DNA from: Phlegmacium glaucopus
Taxonomy: Eukaryota > Basidiomycota > Agaricomycetes > Agaricales > Cortinariaceae
DNA length: 64,000 nucleotides
Direction of reading: 5' to 3'
NCBI GenBank assembly: GCA_015039465.1
Contig: MU130379.1
Coordinates: 925,270-989,269 of the forward strand
Below, one piece after another: positions 33,447-45,634 of this stretch (positions are counted from its first letter, which is position 1; the number at the start of each line of letters is the position of its first letter). The notes below the pieces were generated by a model that had not been told where the DNA came from, did not search any database, and saw only the letters and a list, made by a program, of their open reading frames with translations. The position numbers and the translations under genes are program-made.

Positions 33447-35761
33447 TGTTGAAAAAAGTGGGGTTTTCTGGAGGAGTCAAATGTAGGTCCTATTTATCGG
33501 ATCTGGCTTTCCAGGAACTTGATTCCAAAAAAGTATTCCCGAAATGATTATGTCATACGCCGTATTGCGGAATCCCGAAAAAGCTGAGCCGACTTCTATA
33601 TGTCAAGATCACTTTGGTGACCAACTCCAAATCATGTGGCCAAATCGCTATCTACATCTGGATCAACGACACATGACTAGCCTAGACAAAAACGTAAAAA
33701 AACTAGTAAATACATCAGAAAGCGCTCTGTCACAAGGCAGGTTAGAACTATGTAGGCCCGACATTCCGTTCTACTCTGCGGCCAAGGTCGACGGTCCTGG
33801 TGCCTCCTGAGTCCTGACATATTGCACCCTGGAACGTTCCAAAATTGCCCCACAAAAAAAAACGCTCATGGACTGTCCTAATTAATCTCCGTGGCTTTAA
33901 TCTCTTTAAACATCCTGGGGAAATTGACGCGAGAGTCGCTCGATCACTTCGTTTGCCTGGTCCCTGAAAGAAATACGCAATATAAAACACCTTCTGTATC
34001 ATGGCTTTCGTAAATGGCGTCTTGTGACCACAACCAATTTCAAAAACACTACACTTGGTGTCATATGCAAATGTCTTGATGATGTCGTTCCACTCTTGCG
34101 TCAAATGATCCCCTGGTAGTTTACCAAACCGCACAATGGTCCTTAGGGGGCTAGCGTCAATGACTGAGTTCATACCCTCCCGACTGGAAGCCGTTTCTCT
34201 GAGGACTTATGTTATGGGCTGGGCTGTTGTCAAGCCCAAATCAAGGATATCATTTTCCAGTTAAGAAGTACAAGGTGCGTGAGACGTATCGTAAATCTAT
34301 TTATTGGCAGCCGTAGTATTCCAAATTTTTATCAGAGGCTGACGGGAATATGAGCGATAGATGTTTCCAGATAGATATTTTCCACCCTTACCTTCTCGAA
34401 ATGCATGGGATGTTTCGGGAATGCATGTCTTGTGCGCTCATGCAATTCCGGTATGACGGACTTTTTTCGGAACGACGTTTGAGGACTGTCTGTTTTTTTT
34501 CTTGCTTTGGTCGTTGGTGGGACTGATTGTTATGATAGATAGGCTACCGCATAGTCTTCACGTGGACCCACTGATTCCTCATATGTTCACCTCGTCATAT
34601 TTTTCTCCTCCTAGAGACGGTTACCCGCATTCCGTACACCGATGTACCCCATCCGCACTGGCTTGTTAATTACGCGTAAGGTCCACAACTCAAGAGGTGT
34701 CCAAACTATAAATGCCAAATGAAAGCAAGCGAAGTTCGTATCGTCTCAGTCTTGATATGAAGCCTCGGTGCCGAAGGCAATTCAATATAGGATACTCGAC
34801 TGAGTGAATAAATTACGGGGCGATGATACTTATATAAGTATGGCTCGCCATGCATCGGGATAATCTCTGGGACATGGCGTTCAGGATTTGGACCAATGTT
34901 ATATAGTATATTTTACATTCACATCCACTTGGGTGACAATCCGCAGGCTTTTATTCCAAGGAATATATTATTTTGACAGTTAGAGTGGTGAAGCTGAGTC
35001 TGTTACATAAATAGGTTTGCCTCGACCCCTTGCACTGCCAGTAGTCACATAACTCTTCAAGGATTATTTTAAAGTTATTAAATACTCTTAGTGAAACTAT
35101 GCTAATATTATGTAACAAACATTAAAAGTTTAGCATAAATCCAATTTGGGAGATACTGTGAGGGCCGTATTTACAGATTATCATGAAGGCGTTTCGAATG
35201 ACTCTTTGCTGGACTTATGCTGAACTTATTGAGAATGTTTATTGAGGGTCTTTGACCCAGTGTAGATTGTTTAATCAAACCTTTTTTTAGGAAGGTGCCA
35301 ATATTTTCCTATATTTGACCGCAAGTCATCCATTCTGGCGTTCTGCCATCAACTCCCCCGCAAATTTAATTATAATCTTTACTTTGTATCCTTGGACAAA
35401 AAGTGGAGTTGTAATTTAAACTTGTGGCAAAGTATACAACTCCACACATTTACCCTGCGGGAAGTCACTCACCATGTGAATTTAGATCCATCCCAGAACT
35501 TGAAAGAAGTTCAAAAGTTGGCATTTACAAAGTGGTTGGAGGTGCAAAAATAGTTTTATTAGAGATCGAAATATTACGAGTTTAACTTTATAGTAACATG
35601 ACTGACAGCTGCCTTAGTATCCCCATGGAGGTGCATTGCATTTTGTGTCCACATACGATTGCATAATGGAACGTTCAGGCCATTTCACATCGCGAGACAT
35701 CGCGCCGCTCAAAAGACGGAACCTATGATGATACCCCGTGCAAAACATGAAGCGTGGATGG
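33447..35761. other. 2.3-kb gene-poor stretch
   Basis: AT-rich from about 34850 onward. One minus-strand frame (about 34173-33900) may be a gene fragment and is listed separately. Near 34866-34890 a short sequence resembles one near 7816-7842. No transposon ends or other genes were recognised. Confidence 0.45.
33895..34173 (-). pseudogene. Possible gene fragment, unknown product
   Basis: The frame from 34173 reads naturally for about 60 residues (IDASPLRTIVRFGKLPGDH, WNDIIKTFAYDTKCSVFEIG, KTPFTKAMIQK). A second natural stretch (QANEVIERLSRQFPQDV, then stop) follows in a different frame. The only intron that separates them is 27 bases (GTGTTT...TTTCAG) and leaves the phase wrong by one. It may be a decayed gene, or a small gene whose splicing I could not resolve. 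I do not recognise the family. Confidence 0.3.
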
Positions 35762-36384
35762 TTAGTTTCGGACATAGAAGTCATATTGGACAAACATCCA
35801 AATCAGACTTGTAGCTAAAAGGACATGGTTAGATGAGTGGAGCATCCGTCACAGCTAAGGAACTTACTCGAGACAATGACGGGACTTATTACGGGACCCA
35901 TCTTGCAAGAGCCGAAAATAAGGATTTCAGAAGAGAAGTGACCAAATGCGATGAGGTAGGACAAAAATGCCATGTCATATACACTGTCGAATCAAAGTAA
36001 GAAACATAACATAGAGGAGGTGAGTAACAAGCTAACATTTTATTATTGATATTGTATGCCGCGTATACACGAATTACAGCAGAAGTGAGTGTCCACATTG
36101 CGAATGTACGCGCTTGAAGAGCGGTCACTGATGCAGCATTCCAATTAACTGAGTTTCAAAAAACACATTTTAAAGCAATTTTACCAGCGTTAGGTGGTAC
36201 ATTGTTATATATCCTTCGGGTGAACGTGAGCGTCGCAAAGTTTTGTACGAAGTTAAAGACAGCTGTTGCCGCAACAAATAATTGCCAGTGGGCCAACCAA
36301 CCTGCAGATGTAGGGAGATCTGAAAGGATAGAAGTTGACTGGAAGAGAAGAGAAGAGAATAGATATCTTACAAGTAGTGAACAT
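35762..36384 (-). CDS. ERG28: Ergosterol biosynthesis scaffold protein Erg28
   Basis: Five short exons join from a 13-base first exon (36384-36372, MFTT) to a stop at 35762. The product shows the Erg28 pattern throughout: YLPTSAGWLAHWQLFVAATA, VFNFVQNFATLTFTRRIY, ALQARTFAMWTLTSAVIRVY, AYNINN, MAFLSYLIAFGHFSSEIL and the ending SLIWMFVQYDFYVRN. Erg28 is a small membrane protein of the endoplasmic reticulum that tethers the C-4 demethylation enzymes (Erg25, Erg26, Erg27) of sterol synthesis. It has several hydrophobic helices, as expected. The start was chosen because it splices in phase to YLPTS. An upstream ATG (MNYL) is also possible. It is divergent from the gene at 36547, with only about 160 bases between starts. 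Confidence 0.88.
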
Positions 36385-36546
36385 GTGTGCGTTGGCAGTG
36401 GTCAGGTCCAAGGACTCGAAGCTTACATAAGTAATTCATCGTGACAAAGTAATTTAGTGAGCTTTGTTGGTTTTTGCAGGACATGCTGGTCAGCGAGAGG
36501 TCTTGGCTGTAGAGTCTGGAGACATCCCCCTCAGCGCTGCTCAACC

Positions 36547-39500
36547 ATGGAACAATCAGCTCAAAGACCTGGCTCAATACGTTCTGTGGCAAGTAACTCT
36601 AGCATCGGTAGTGGCGTTAGTCTCTCGCGTCGGCCAAGAATCAATAGGGCTCGCTCTAGAACTCTTACAGGATCCTCTTCGCGGTCAGAGGACCCTCCGC
36701 AAAGTCCAACAGAGTCTATTCTGCCATATCTTAACGATCTCGTCGTACAGGATCCCCTGGAGGAAAAGCCGACAATAGTCGAAACAGCTATAACCGTGCC
36801 CCCTATTAATTCTCCAAGTTCTTCGGAGCAAGTACTCGAGATACGTAGTACCGACACTGCGTCTTCCCTAGAACCTACTGCCGCGGATGCAACCATCGTA
36901 GAGGCTCCCCAACTCCTTAATGCTGGCAAGCAGGTACATACTAAACCTTTTTATGCTGCTTATCTGAACTCTAACTATGTGAACCTCCAAAGTCAAAAGC
37001 TATTAGAGTGGCATCGAGCCTTCCTCATCTTGACACTGGGTATCGACCGCCGCCATCAGCTTTCTCTCGTGATCCAGCCCTTACGCCTGTTGCAAATGTA
37101 CGCGATTCTGTGTCGACCCATCAGTCAGGATCTTCGTCATCCCTTTACCCTCCTTCCACTTCAACCACTTCAATGCCCGGGTCACCTACGTCTCCACTCT
37201 CCATGTCAGATCGTATTGATCAACTCATTCTCCCTTCTGTTGCTCCCGAAGTGAATGACGTTCAGGAATATGACAGTGACGACGTATCGTACCGCCTTCG
37301 TCTCCTCGTCAAAAATAACTACTTTCTTCCACCCGCACATTCAAAACCATCTCCTGAAGATTTTGCCTCCACCTCTCCGAATGCCAGAAAAGCCTCTACT
37401 CCGTTTTTGGACTTGTTTCGCGTTGGTAAATCAAAGTCGAAACCTTCGACACCACCTGGACCCTCTCCGGGTTTTGATTCAGCTGCGCCAATGCTCAGGA
37501 CAACATCCGACTCCATTGCTGCTCCGTATGCGCTTCGTCCACAACAACCGCGCTCATCATCGCAAATGCCACGACTATCCCCTCATTTGACATGCGCTAG
37601 TCCGAGGGGAAGAGTAGTGGTTGTAAGGGAAAAGATGAACGATATTGCCATCGCAGCGAAACAAGCGGAACAGGATTTAAAGACACGGGGTGTTAGGATA
37701 GATCAAGGATCCCAGAAAGCGAAACAGGAGCCGATTGATGATGTAATCGATCCGACAGACGCTGTTGACATCCCTCTTCTTTCGCCGTCGTATCCATTTG
37801 CAATCCAAGCATCAGCATTGCATGGTCTGGGTGTTCTCGATTCCGTAGGCGCAGCAGCGCTTGCTGATCGTCTGCCTCCTACTAAAAATCCCAATTTGTC
37901 AACCTCATTTGACTCTGCCGAGGATAGCTGGAGGAAAGCCCTTCTGCACGAAGCAGTTCATCATTCGTTGGACAATACGCCCGATGTGTCAAGCTTCTCC
38001 CATATTTTGGGAGCATCCACTCCATTAGGTTCTCCTCGATCAAAACGGACCGACATTCCCTTGCGGGTGGACACCCCAACGAACACTGCTAAAATGATCC
38101 AACAGAGAATAGTCGCCCAGCCACTTATAGATACCCAAGAACCAAGGCCTACTAAGCATGTTCGCAAGAAATCCAACCAAAGCCAGGCGTCAACATCCAA
38201 GGGCAAGAACGGCACCTTCTTGATGGTTTCCCCAACTTCTACACAAGCGTCTGGAAGACCTGCCAGTTACTTCCCTGAACGAGTGGATACTCCTTCAGGG
38301 CCTATGACACCTCTTGGCCCCCCTCCGCGACGACATTTTGTCAACACTGTCCATTCATTGTCTCAAACTGACTTGATAAGCGGTCATCAGTCTTTGGAAA
38401 TATCAGATAGATCAATGAGTCGAGGTTCACCTTATAATGCTCTGCGGCGAACAATGTCGTCTCCTTTACTCGCTGAAGGCTACGAATCATCATCCGCAAG
38501 GCAGCCCATGCCACACATGCCAACTGCGACACAGCATCCAAGGGACTCTCAGGCCACCACTGTATCTTTCAATACCATCCGGGAAAGTTACGACCACCTG
38601 AACGGCGTCATGTCAGATAGCCACGAATCGGAGGATGGCGCAGGCGTCCGTGCATCATTAGCCTTATCTGCAGTGAGAGGTCGGCCTTCTCTGTCTGAAT
38701 ACTCACTTTCGTCAATGTCTCCGACAACATCTGTGTTCCAAGATATGCTCAACCGTGATGATTTTTCTGGTTCTTCTCTAAATGCTGGTCCGTCCCGCTT
38801 CAGTCTTGAGCAACAAAATGCCATTAGAGCTGGCATAACCCCCCGCTACTCCGCTATATCCCCACCTCCCAGAATGTCAAGCTCACTTAGTTATGCTGTT
38901 CTCGCTCCTCCACGCGGTTCTTCTTTGAATTACTTTGCACCTGGGAAACCTCATGTTCCACCGCCCGTGCCCCAATCAGATCAACCTCATCAATCTGATT
39001 CAGACAAATCAACGCTACAACTTGAAATATTGGCACCCGAACCGACTACACCACCTTTTCCTCTATCCCGCCACGCGCCGCTTGCTGTCACCATTTCGAC
39101 GACGAGTACTCCTGTTACAATCCACTCCGCCCCTGGACCTTCGTCGCCAACATCATTTTTCGACACTATCCAGTCGCAGCCTAACGCCATGGATGACTTG
39201 GAGTCTTCATCTGACGAAGATGAGGATGAAGCAGAACATCAACGTCATCAAGATCAAAAGTTATTTGTTGATTCTCGCCATCGAGCTGTTTCTAACGTTT
39301 CACCGTCTCAAAGGCCTTCTATCATGAGGCTGGGAAATTTCTCCACTCCTTACCTTCGGACAGGGGAGAGCTTTCGACAAAATTTACTTCCAATTGGTAA
39401 CAACCCCCATTCCAAACAATCTAGTACTTTCCGTCAACCTTTTTTCATGGATCGAAAGAAAGATGTATTACCATCGTCTACATTCGATTTTTTCAAGTAT

Positions 39501-39737
39501 GCTAAAGAGCATCCACCACCAACTTTAGCTTCTCTGTCCACACCTGCAGGATCAAGCGATCCACCTCGACCTTCGACCGCGGACGATGTGACTGTTTGGA
39601 AAACCAACCAGAGAGCGCAAGCATCTCTCAGGAAACTAGATGGCATGCTAATTCAACACATGGAAGATGAGAAGGATACCATCAAAAGGATAGCTACCAC
39701 GCTAAAACAGACCTCACCTTCCAAACGCATACGTTAG
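36547..39737 (+). CDS. Large Ser/Pro-rich protein of unknown function
   Basis: Two exons (36547-36933 and 36993-39737) give 1043 residues. Most of it is Ser, Pro and Thr-rich and likely disordered. Short ordered-looking parts are ESILPYLNDLVVQDPLEEK near the start, DSAEDSWRKALLHEAVHHSL in the middle, an acidic block (LESSSDEDEDEAEHQ), and a C-terminal helix (NQRAQASLRKLDGMLIQHM, then DTIKRIATTLKQ). No membrane segment or known domain was found. Such proteins in mushrooms are often conserved but unnamed; a signalling or scaffold role would be a guess. The long uninterrupted frame and the phase-0 intron make it clearly coding. Confidence 0.75.
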
Positions 39738-40124
39738 AAACGATACATCCCATTCATTCAACCTTATACCTCATTTGTTTTCATAGTATCAACTTTTCTT
39801 TTTCTTTTTTCGAACTAAGTTTTATCGCACATAGCATATCCTACATTACAATTTTCTGGATCTCTTTCGTTTGATATCTCGCTCATGTACAGTGCTCAAT
39901 GATTTATTGCTCTTATTTGGCAAACTTATAGACGCCAGTGGCATCGTTCCTAATTGGGCGTTCGGGGCAATTCCGAATCACCACAGCCTGCCTTGTACTC
40001 ACACAGCTGCCTTCCTTTGAACATTCACTGCCTTCCTTTGACCCTTCCATTCACTTCCCTCCATTACGCCTCAGATCCTTTTATCCATGGAAAGATACAA
40101 CGAAAGACCTTACTACCCTTATTC
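39738..40124. other. Intergenic spacer
   Basis: About 390 bases, T-rich after the stop at 39737. No gene seen. Confidence 0.5.
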
Positions 40125-41845
40125 ATGGCACCAGGTAAGGCTATGACTCGTTCATACCATGTTACTTGCTGAAAGTTTGATGTCAAGTCGCATGATCAGG
40201 TAGATGAGTTCAAGCCCACGAAATTTATATATCTTCTAATTAGAACTGTGATTATTACCGCTAGGCGACTGTATTGCTTATGGTGCCATATAATGTTCAG
40301 GATGAAGATCTTTCTGTGCGTCCTAAATGGTGTTTGGGTGGTCCTTCTCTTGACAGAGGTTTTGTACCTCTCTCCTTCAGGTAGTTATAGACCGGAACCA
40401 TCTAGTCATAGGCGTAAGAGGTCAACCGTCGATCATCAAGGTGGGTTATCATCCATCGTACCATCAGTAGTAACTTCAGTTTCGTGTAGGGGCGTCTATA
40501 CAGTACGATCGACACTACAAGCTCTGTGTGGCAATTAGAACCTCGTACTTCGAGGCAGACTGGACGAGAACGCACACTTTCAACAGCGTCTACAACCTCA
40601 ACTCATTCTTCCTATGCTTTTGTATCCGACCCTGATATCTCGAGTAGTTTCGCGGCTTCTCTGGAAAGTGGACAAGCATCAGACGTTGATGACGTATACA
40701 CCACATCTCCAGAGCACTCTTCACCAAATCTATCATATGACGATGAGGGTTTAGATCCCATTCGTCGACGAAAGCTCAATCTTAATGTTGTCAATTCTCG
40801 CTCTGTTTCTCCGGGTCATGCACACCCTAGCATGACATCGTCCTTTTCATCTCTTGATTCTTTCCAGTCCCCTCGATCGGGAAGATTATTGACAGTCCAC
40901 CTGGAGAAGCAGAAATCCATAATTTGGCCGTCTCTTATTATTGGTCCTGTGCCCGAGTCACTTTCGCCAACTCTCGCAGGTTCGGTAGTGTTTGATGCAA
41001 GCCTCGAGATGGAGCAGCAGTACAATATGGATCCAACAAGTTTGGCACTTATTGCATTGGAGCTTTCTGATATTCGCAAAGATAAAGAAGAGGCGTTCGA
41101 GTACTTTCTGTGAGTTTGCGCTGATACCTTCAGGAATTTCCTCTTTCTGACGCCTTTCTTTAGACGGGCATGGCACCAGGCACATGTACCATCGTCAACG
41201 ATGCGTCTTGTGTCCCACTATTTACCCCTTCAAGTGGCCACTACTTTAGGTCAAAATGCAGAGAATCCAACCAGGGGCACGACAGGCTACTATTTGAAAT
41301 CCGTAGGTGGTTCTAGGGGCCTCGCCCAGCTTTACCTTGAAGCAGGTTTGTTGCACTTGGAGGGTGCAGCCTCTACCCTCCTTGCCTCGTCTTACTCCAG
41401 CCTATCATCTATCCGGATGCCTCTGCATTCCCAAATCGGCGAAGGAGGAACAGAGGCATGGAGACGAGATCGCGAAGCTGCCGGACATTTTTTTGAACAA
41501 GCTCGAGTACTCCAACCCAACCTTGACATTCCTACACTTCCAGCCGAGAGTGAGTTGGAACTCGAAATGCCGTCCATGCATTTGGCGCCGTCAGCTCCTG
41601 ATAGTATCCAATCAAAAGAATCCATGTACGCCGACTCTGAGCCTGAAGTCCCAGTTGCTCGTCGACGCAGAAGGAAAGAGGAACAGGCACTGTTTGATAA
41701 AACCTCTGCTGGATTGGACGATATGGAGAACACATGGTACCTCTATATTCCCGGTATTATTGGTGCTGGGACAGCTCTGCTCGTTGTAGGGATCGTTGGG
41801 GCACTGAGTTTTTCGACGTGGTCAAGGAGAAACCAGGGCTCTTGA
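40125..41845 (+). CDS. Tail-anchored membrane protein with helical-repeat region, unknown function
   Basis: The last two exons are clear (about 40511-41109 and 41164-41845). They encode a Ser-rich region, then DPTSLALIALELSDIRKDKE, EYFLRAWHQAHVP, LAQLYLEAGLLHLEGAAS and EAAGHFFEQARVLQPN, which look like TPR or Sel1-type helices. A basic stretch (VARRRRRKEE) precedes a C-terminal hydrophobic segment (GIIGAGTALLVVGIVGAL) with a short basic tail, so a tail-anchored protein facing the cytosol is likely. The 5' end is uncertain: MAPG at 40125 has a good donor, but two or more small exons between 40130 and 40510 can be joined in different ways (for example EVLYLSPSGSYRPEPSSH). No family recognised. 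Confidence 0.65.
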
Positions 41846-44034
41846 AGGGCGACGCAAGGCTTGTTTGTGGACTCGGAAGTGTACGATTACGACGGTGATG
41901 CTGGTGTTTCTATTACATTTGCTATCCCACCTTGAATTACTTACCGCTTTCGCATAGTTTTTGTAGTCAACGAAATGCTTCAAGTTGTTTTGCTATACTA
42001 TGTACTTATCATGGATTGAGTCATGCCCTTGTTGTCCTCAATATTAAGTAATTATTTGTTGGCAGTGACAATTAGGCCCTGCGGCGCCCGATTGCAAGTA
42101 AATCTTCTGTGAAGTCCAATACAAACATAACAACTAGACCGGTGACCGGCGGAAAACTTTCGATAGAAACGTTCTCCTACTCATTCCTCGCCTGGTTCTC
42201 TGTGAATAGCAAGATTTCTCCGCGGTAACACGATGTTAACCTCACCCATAAAAACTCCGTACCTCACTTCATCAACAATCCAATTTAACGGCTGTGACAT
42301 GGCAGATTTCTCTGAGGATAAAAGGCGCTGTAAGAAATAGCAGATGGCCAACCAATTTTACCTACTCAATTATTGTTGTGATTCCTCTCGTAATTTGTGC
42401 TGCACACGACCTTGATTTGAAGATTCGGGTTATTGCGAGTACTACGGCCATAGGTGCAGTAAGTAACAAAATTGTGTAAATATATAACGGTGTAGTGACG
42501 GTTTCATAAGTGGGAAACCATGGCAAAATTCGACAATTCTTATGTTCCCGAACCTTCACATGGATAATGAAGTAAGAGGAATAAATAATAACGGACAAGA
42601 ATAACTTCATATTTCCAATTTTCGCCGTTACATGCTGGGTGTATTACCAACGTTCTAAATGCTAATTCTATCCGCAACAAATTACTAGGCATTCTAGATC
42701 TGGAAGACATTAATTAAACTGCTGCAGGGATTCCAGGGAAAAGGCCGCAACTATTTATGTTTGTAAACGGTTTCCGGGGGTTTAGGGGGTTTACAGTTTG
42801 TGTTTATTTACAGCCCACCAAAGTAGTCAATTTTTACTGTGGCGTCAAGTGTTGGTGCAAACTACCATATATGACTTGACTAGACTTTTTACATAATCTC
42901 CTAGAAATTCCCGAATGTATGCCAGACCACCATAAATTGTGACTCAAGTTAATCTGGGTTCAATTTGTAGCCAAACGTCTGGCTAATCATAGTTTATCTG
43001 ACAGCAATTTCTTTTAGTAGCCCACTCCGTGATAATTGTGTACAGGCTCATCAATCAGCAGGATACGCATGGCCCGTGACTTGCCGGCTATCCGAGGAGA
43101 TATCTGAGTTGCTAAACCGTTTTTGCTGAATCTTATTTGTAAACTATATATATACCTTTATTTAGTATTTACAACGACTTCTCCCTGTACATGTTGTTGT
43201 CCGTCGGTACTCGTCAGTGGTCATGTCAATTACAGCAGTAGGTGTAATCGCCTCTAAATTATGAGGCTGAATGAGGCACGATTATAGGTAATTCTCCGAA
43301 AGAGAAAGAGGAGCTTCTTAGCGAAGGCGGGATGTTCACGCGTTCCGCCGCCGACAACAAAGGCGTATTATTCCTCTGCCAGGTGGGACAATGTAAGGGC
43401 CCGAGGAGGGCCGGAAATTTTTTTAATCAAGTAATTAAATCTGCCTTATATGATCTAGCGTAGAAAGGTAAAGCAAAGCAAAGCAGATGATGCGCTTGAG
43501 CGGCAAAAGAAGCACTTGGTGTAAAAATAATGGCGCCGTAAAGGGCGTGCGGGTTGTGGATAAGTGAGTTGAACGTTAAACCTGCTGTAAATCAGCGTAA
43601 TTTACATACAGTGAGTTATGGTACATCAACCCGAAAGTAAGCACTTTACGTTGCCCCAACCACGATTTTTAGACCTAAACAGTGAGGCAAAGCTATAAAA
43701 AGGAGCCCTTATACAAGATTCCGAATCTAGGGAAGGGCCGGAAGGATGTAAGGAAGAGCGCAAAGGACACCACTCCTAATCGCATATCAAGCGACGGCAT
43801 GCCGTGTAAATCCGTTGACATAAGGTGTCAAAAACGTTATTTGAACCGAAAAGACCGCGGAAAAGGACCGTTATCGATTCTCAGGGACCTAACTCCAAAC
43901 CTCGCTTAAAACCCCGCATTAATGACTGTTCTGAGCTTTTCTGTCCAAGTTATCGCATTGTCTGTAATCGATGAACCGCATCGGTCTCGACTCCGATTGG
44001 TATTTTATAACCGGTTGCTTTCACATCTCACAAG
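41846..44034. other. 2.2-kb intergenic stretch
   Basis: No supported gene. A G-rich segment at about 42770-42800 (CCGGGGGTTTAGGGGG) is flanked by TGTAAAC and GTTTACA, which form a 7-base inverted repeat. A short frame at 43682-43909 has no recognisable features. Confidence 0.45.
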
Positions 44035-45083
44035 ATGAGTACCTCATGGAATGTCAGATTCCTTCAATCAACAAATGGAGTCAACACTCGATCCCATCAT
44101 CATGCCCTTATCATCTTGAATCAGCCTTTCTGTTTACCTCTTCTACTCAGACTCTGGCATTCTTCGCAATGGCGCTGTTGCGCGGATGGCGGGGCCAATC
44201 GGCTCTTTGATAGCTTCCGCACATCCGAGGAACGCAACAAGTGAGTATGCCAATACTCGGGGCTAACAGAAAACCCATCCTTTTCCGAGCACAGATATTT
44301 TCCTGACTTGATCAAGGGTGACCTGGATTCCATACGTCCCCAAGTTCGAGAGTATTATAGTTCTTATGTGAGTTTGCTCCATTAAGGTAATGCAAAAAAA
44401 CCTAACCAATATTTACTTCAGGGTGTTCCAGTTAGCCATGACAATGATCAGGACTCAACAGACCTGATGAAGTGCATTGCTTCTCTGAGGGACAAGGAGG
44501 TATTTCAGGGCTCACCGGTTTGCTTCCACAGAGATACCTTGACGTTCCCTACCTTAAACTTTTATCCTTTTTCCGGTTTCAGCAGTACGATATAATTCTC
44601 CTTGGTGGTTTATCCGGTCGTCTAGACCAAACCGTTCATACCCTTTCCTATCTCCATAAACTTCGGAAAGATCGTAATCGCGTGTTTGCAATCACAGACG
44701 ACAATGTTGGCTGGGTATTAGATAGCGTGAGTAACGGCAATACATCTTGGCTTTCTCGTATCCTCCCGTGGTTAACATCGCTATTAGGGTGAACATGAGA
44801 TCGAAATAGATCATGATATTCTGGGACAAACATGTGGACTCCTTCCCGTTGGAATAGACTGCACGATACTGTCAACCTCTGGTCTAAAATGGAACTTGAG
44901 TAGGTGGAATCATTAGTAATTGCATGACACTAACCAATCTTTTTTTACTATGCAGCGGAACACCCATCATCATTCGACGGTTTGGTTTCTACGTCAAATC
45001 ATCTGGTTCCCACCGAACCCGTCGTTTGGATTAAAACAACTAAACCAATCTGGTGGACAGTAGAGCTGAAAGATATTAGGTGA
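44035..45083 (+). CDS. THI80: Thiamine pyrophosphokinase
   Basis: Six exons from MSTSWNVRFL to ELKDIR. Family motifs are clear: CADGGANRLFDSF near the start (nucleotide and metal site), FPDLIKGDLDSIRP, HDNDQDSTDLMKC, LLGGLSGRLDQTVHTL, and in the C-terminal sheet TSGLKWNL and GLVSTSNHL. The enzyme transfers pyrophosphate from ATP to thiamine, making thiamine diphosphate in the cytosol. The key Asp residues of the GDLDS and DQDSTD motifs are present. The next gene starts about 115 bases downstream on the same strand. Confidence 0.93.
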
Positions 45084-45197
45084 CGGGAAATAGTAGACGA
45101 CGAATCCCCCATCTCAATAGTGGCACTACTATCAGATGAAGGCTATGGGGCATTTTAGATAACGATTGGCTGTATTGCGCCACAGAAATAATAATAA

Positions 45198-45533
45198 ATG
45201 GATTTATCCGAGGCAGAGTCACAATCATCTGCCTTTTATTCATTACCACCACCACGAATGTCAAATACACAGCCAACCATCACGGTACTGTATTTTGCTG
45301 CAGCCTCTACTACAACTGGGCTAGCTTCAGAAAAGATATCCATCCCATATGAGGGCTTGAAACTCTCAGAACTGGGCAGCATTTTGACTTCCCGCCATCC
45401 AAAATCTGACCTAGGGAAAGTGTTGAACACTAGTCGATGGAGCGTTGATTTAGGAATGATTGATGATCCTGAGGTTATTATTCTCAAAGGCGGAGAAGAG
45501 GTTGCTGTTATCTGCCCAGTGTCTGGTGGATAA
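45198..45533 (+). CDS. MOCS2A: Molybdopterin synthase sulfur-carrier subunit (MoaD/MOCS2A)
   Basis: A single exon of 111 residues with a ubiquitin-like fold pattern: ITVLYFAAASTTTG near the start and a C-terminal CPVSGG. The terminal Gly-Gly is the site that is adenylated and then made into a thiocarboxylate; it donates sulfur to form molybdopterin together with the large subunit. The family is usually about 80-90 residues, so translation may instead start at the in-frame ATG at 45258 (MSNTQPTITVLYFA), giving 91 residues. No large subunit is in this window. Confidence 0.85.
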   Translation: MDLSEAESQSSAFYSLPPPRMSNTQPTITVLYFAAASTTTGLASEKISIPYEGLKLSELGSILTSRHPKSDLGKVLNTSRWSVDLGMIDDPEVIILKGGEEVAVICPVSGG

Positions 45534-45634
45534 GGGTGAGAAGCCGTGCTTGATGAGAGGATAGGTTTATCTCACAGTCCTACTTGCTTCCAGAAATCTC
45601 CCTAGTACTCTGAATATTTTATTAAACAAACACC

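Noticed and set aside
42770..42800. Telomere-like repeat
   Set aside because: Only one imperfect TTTAGGG word is present, with no tandem array.
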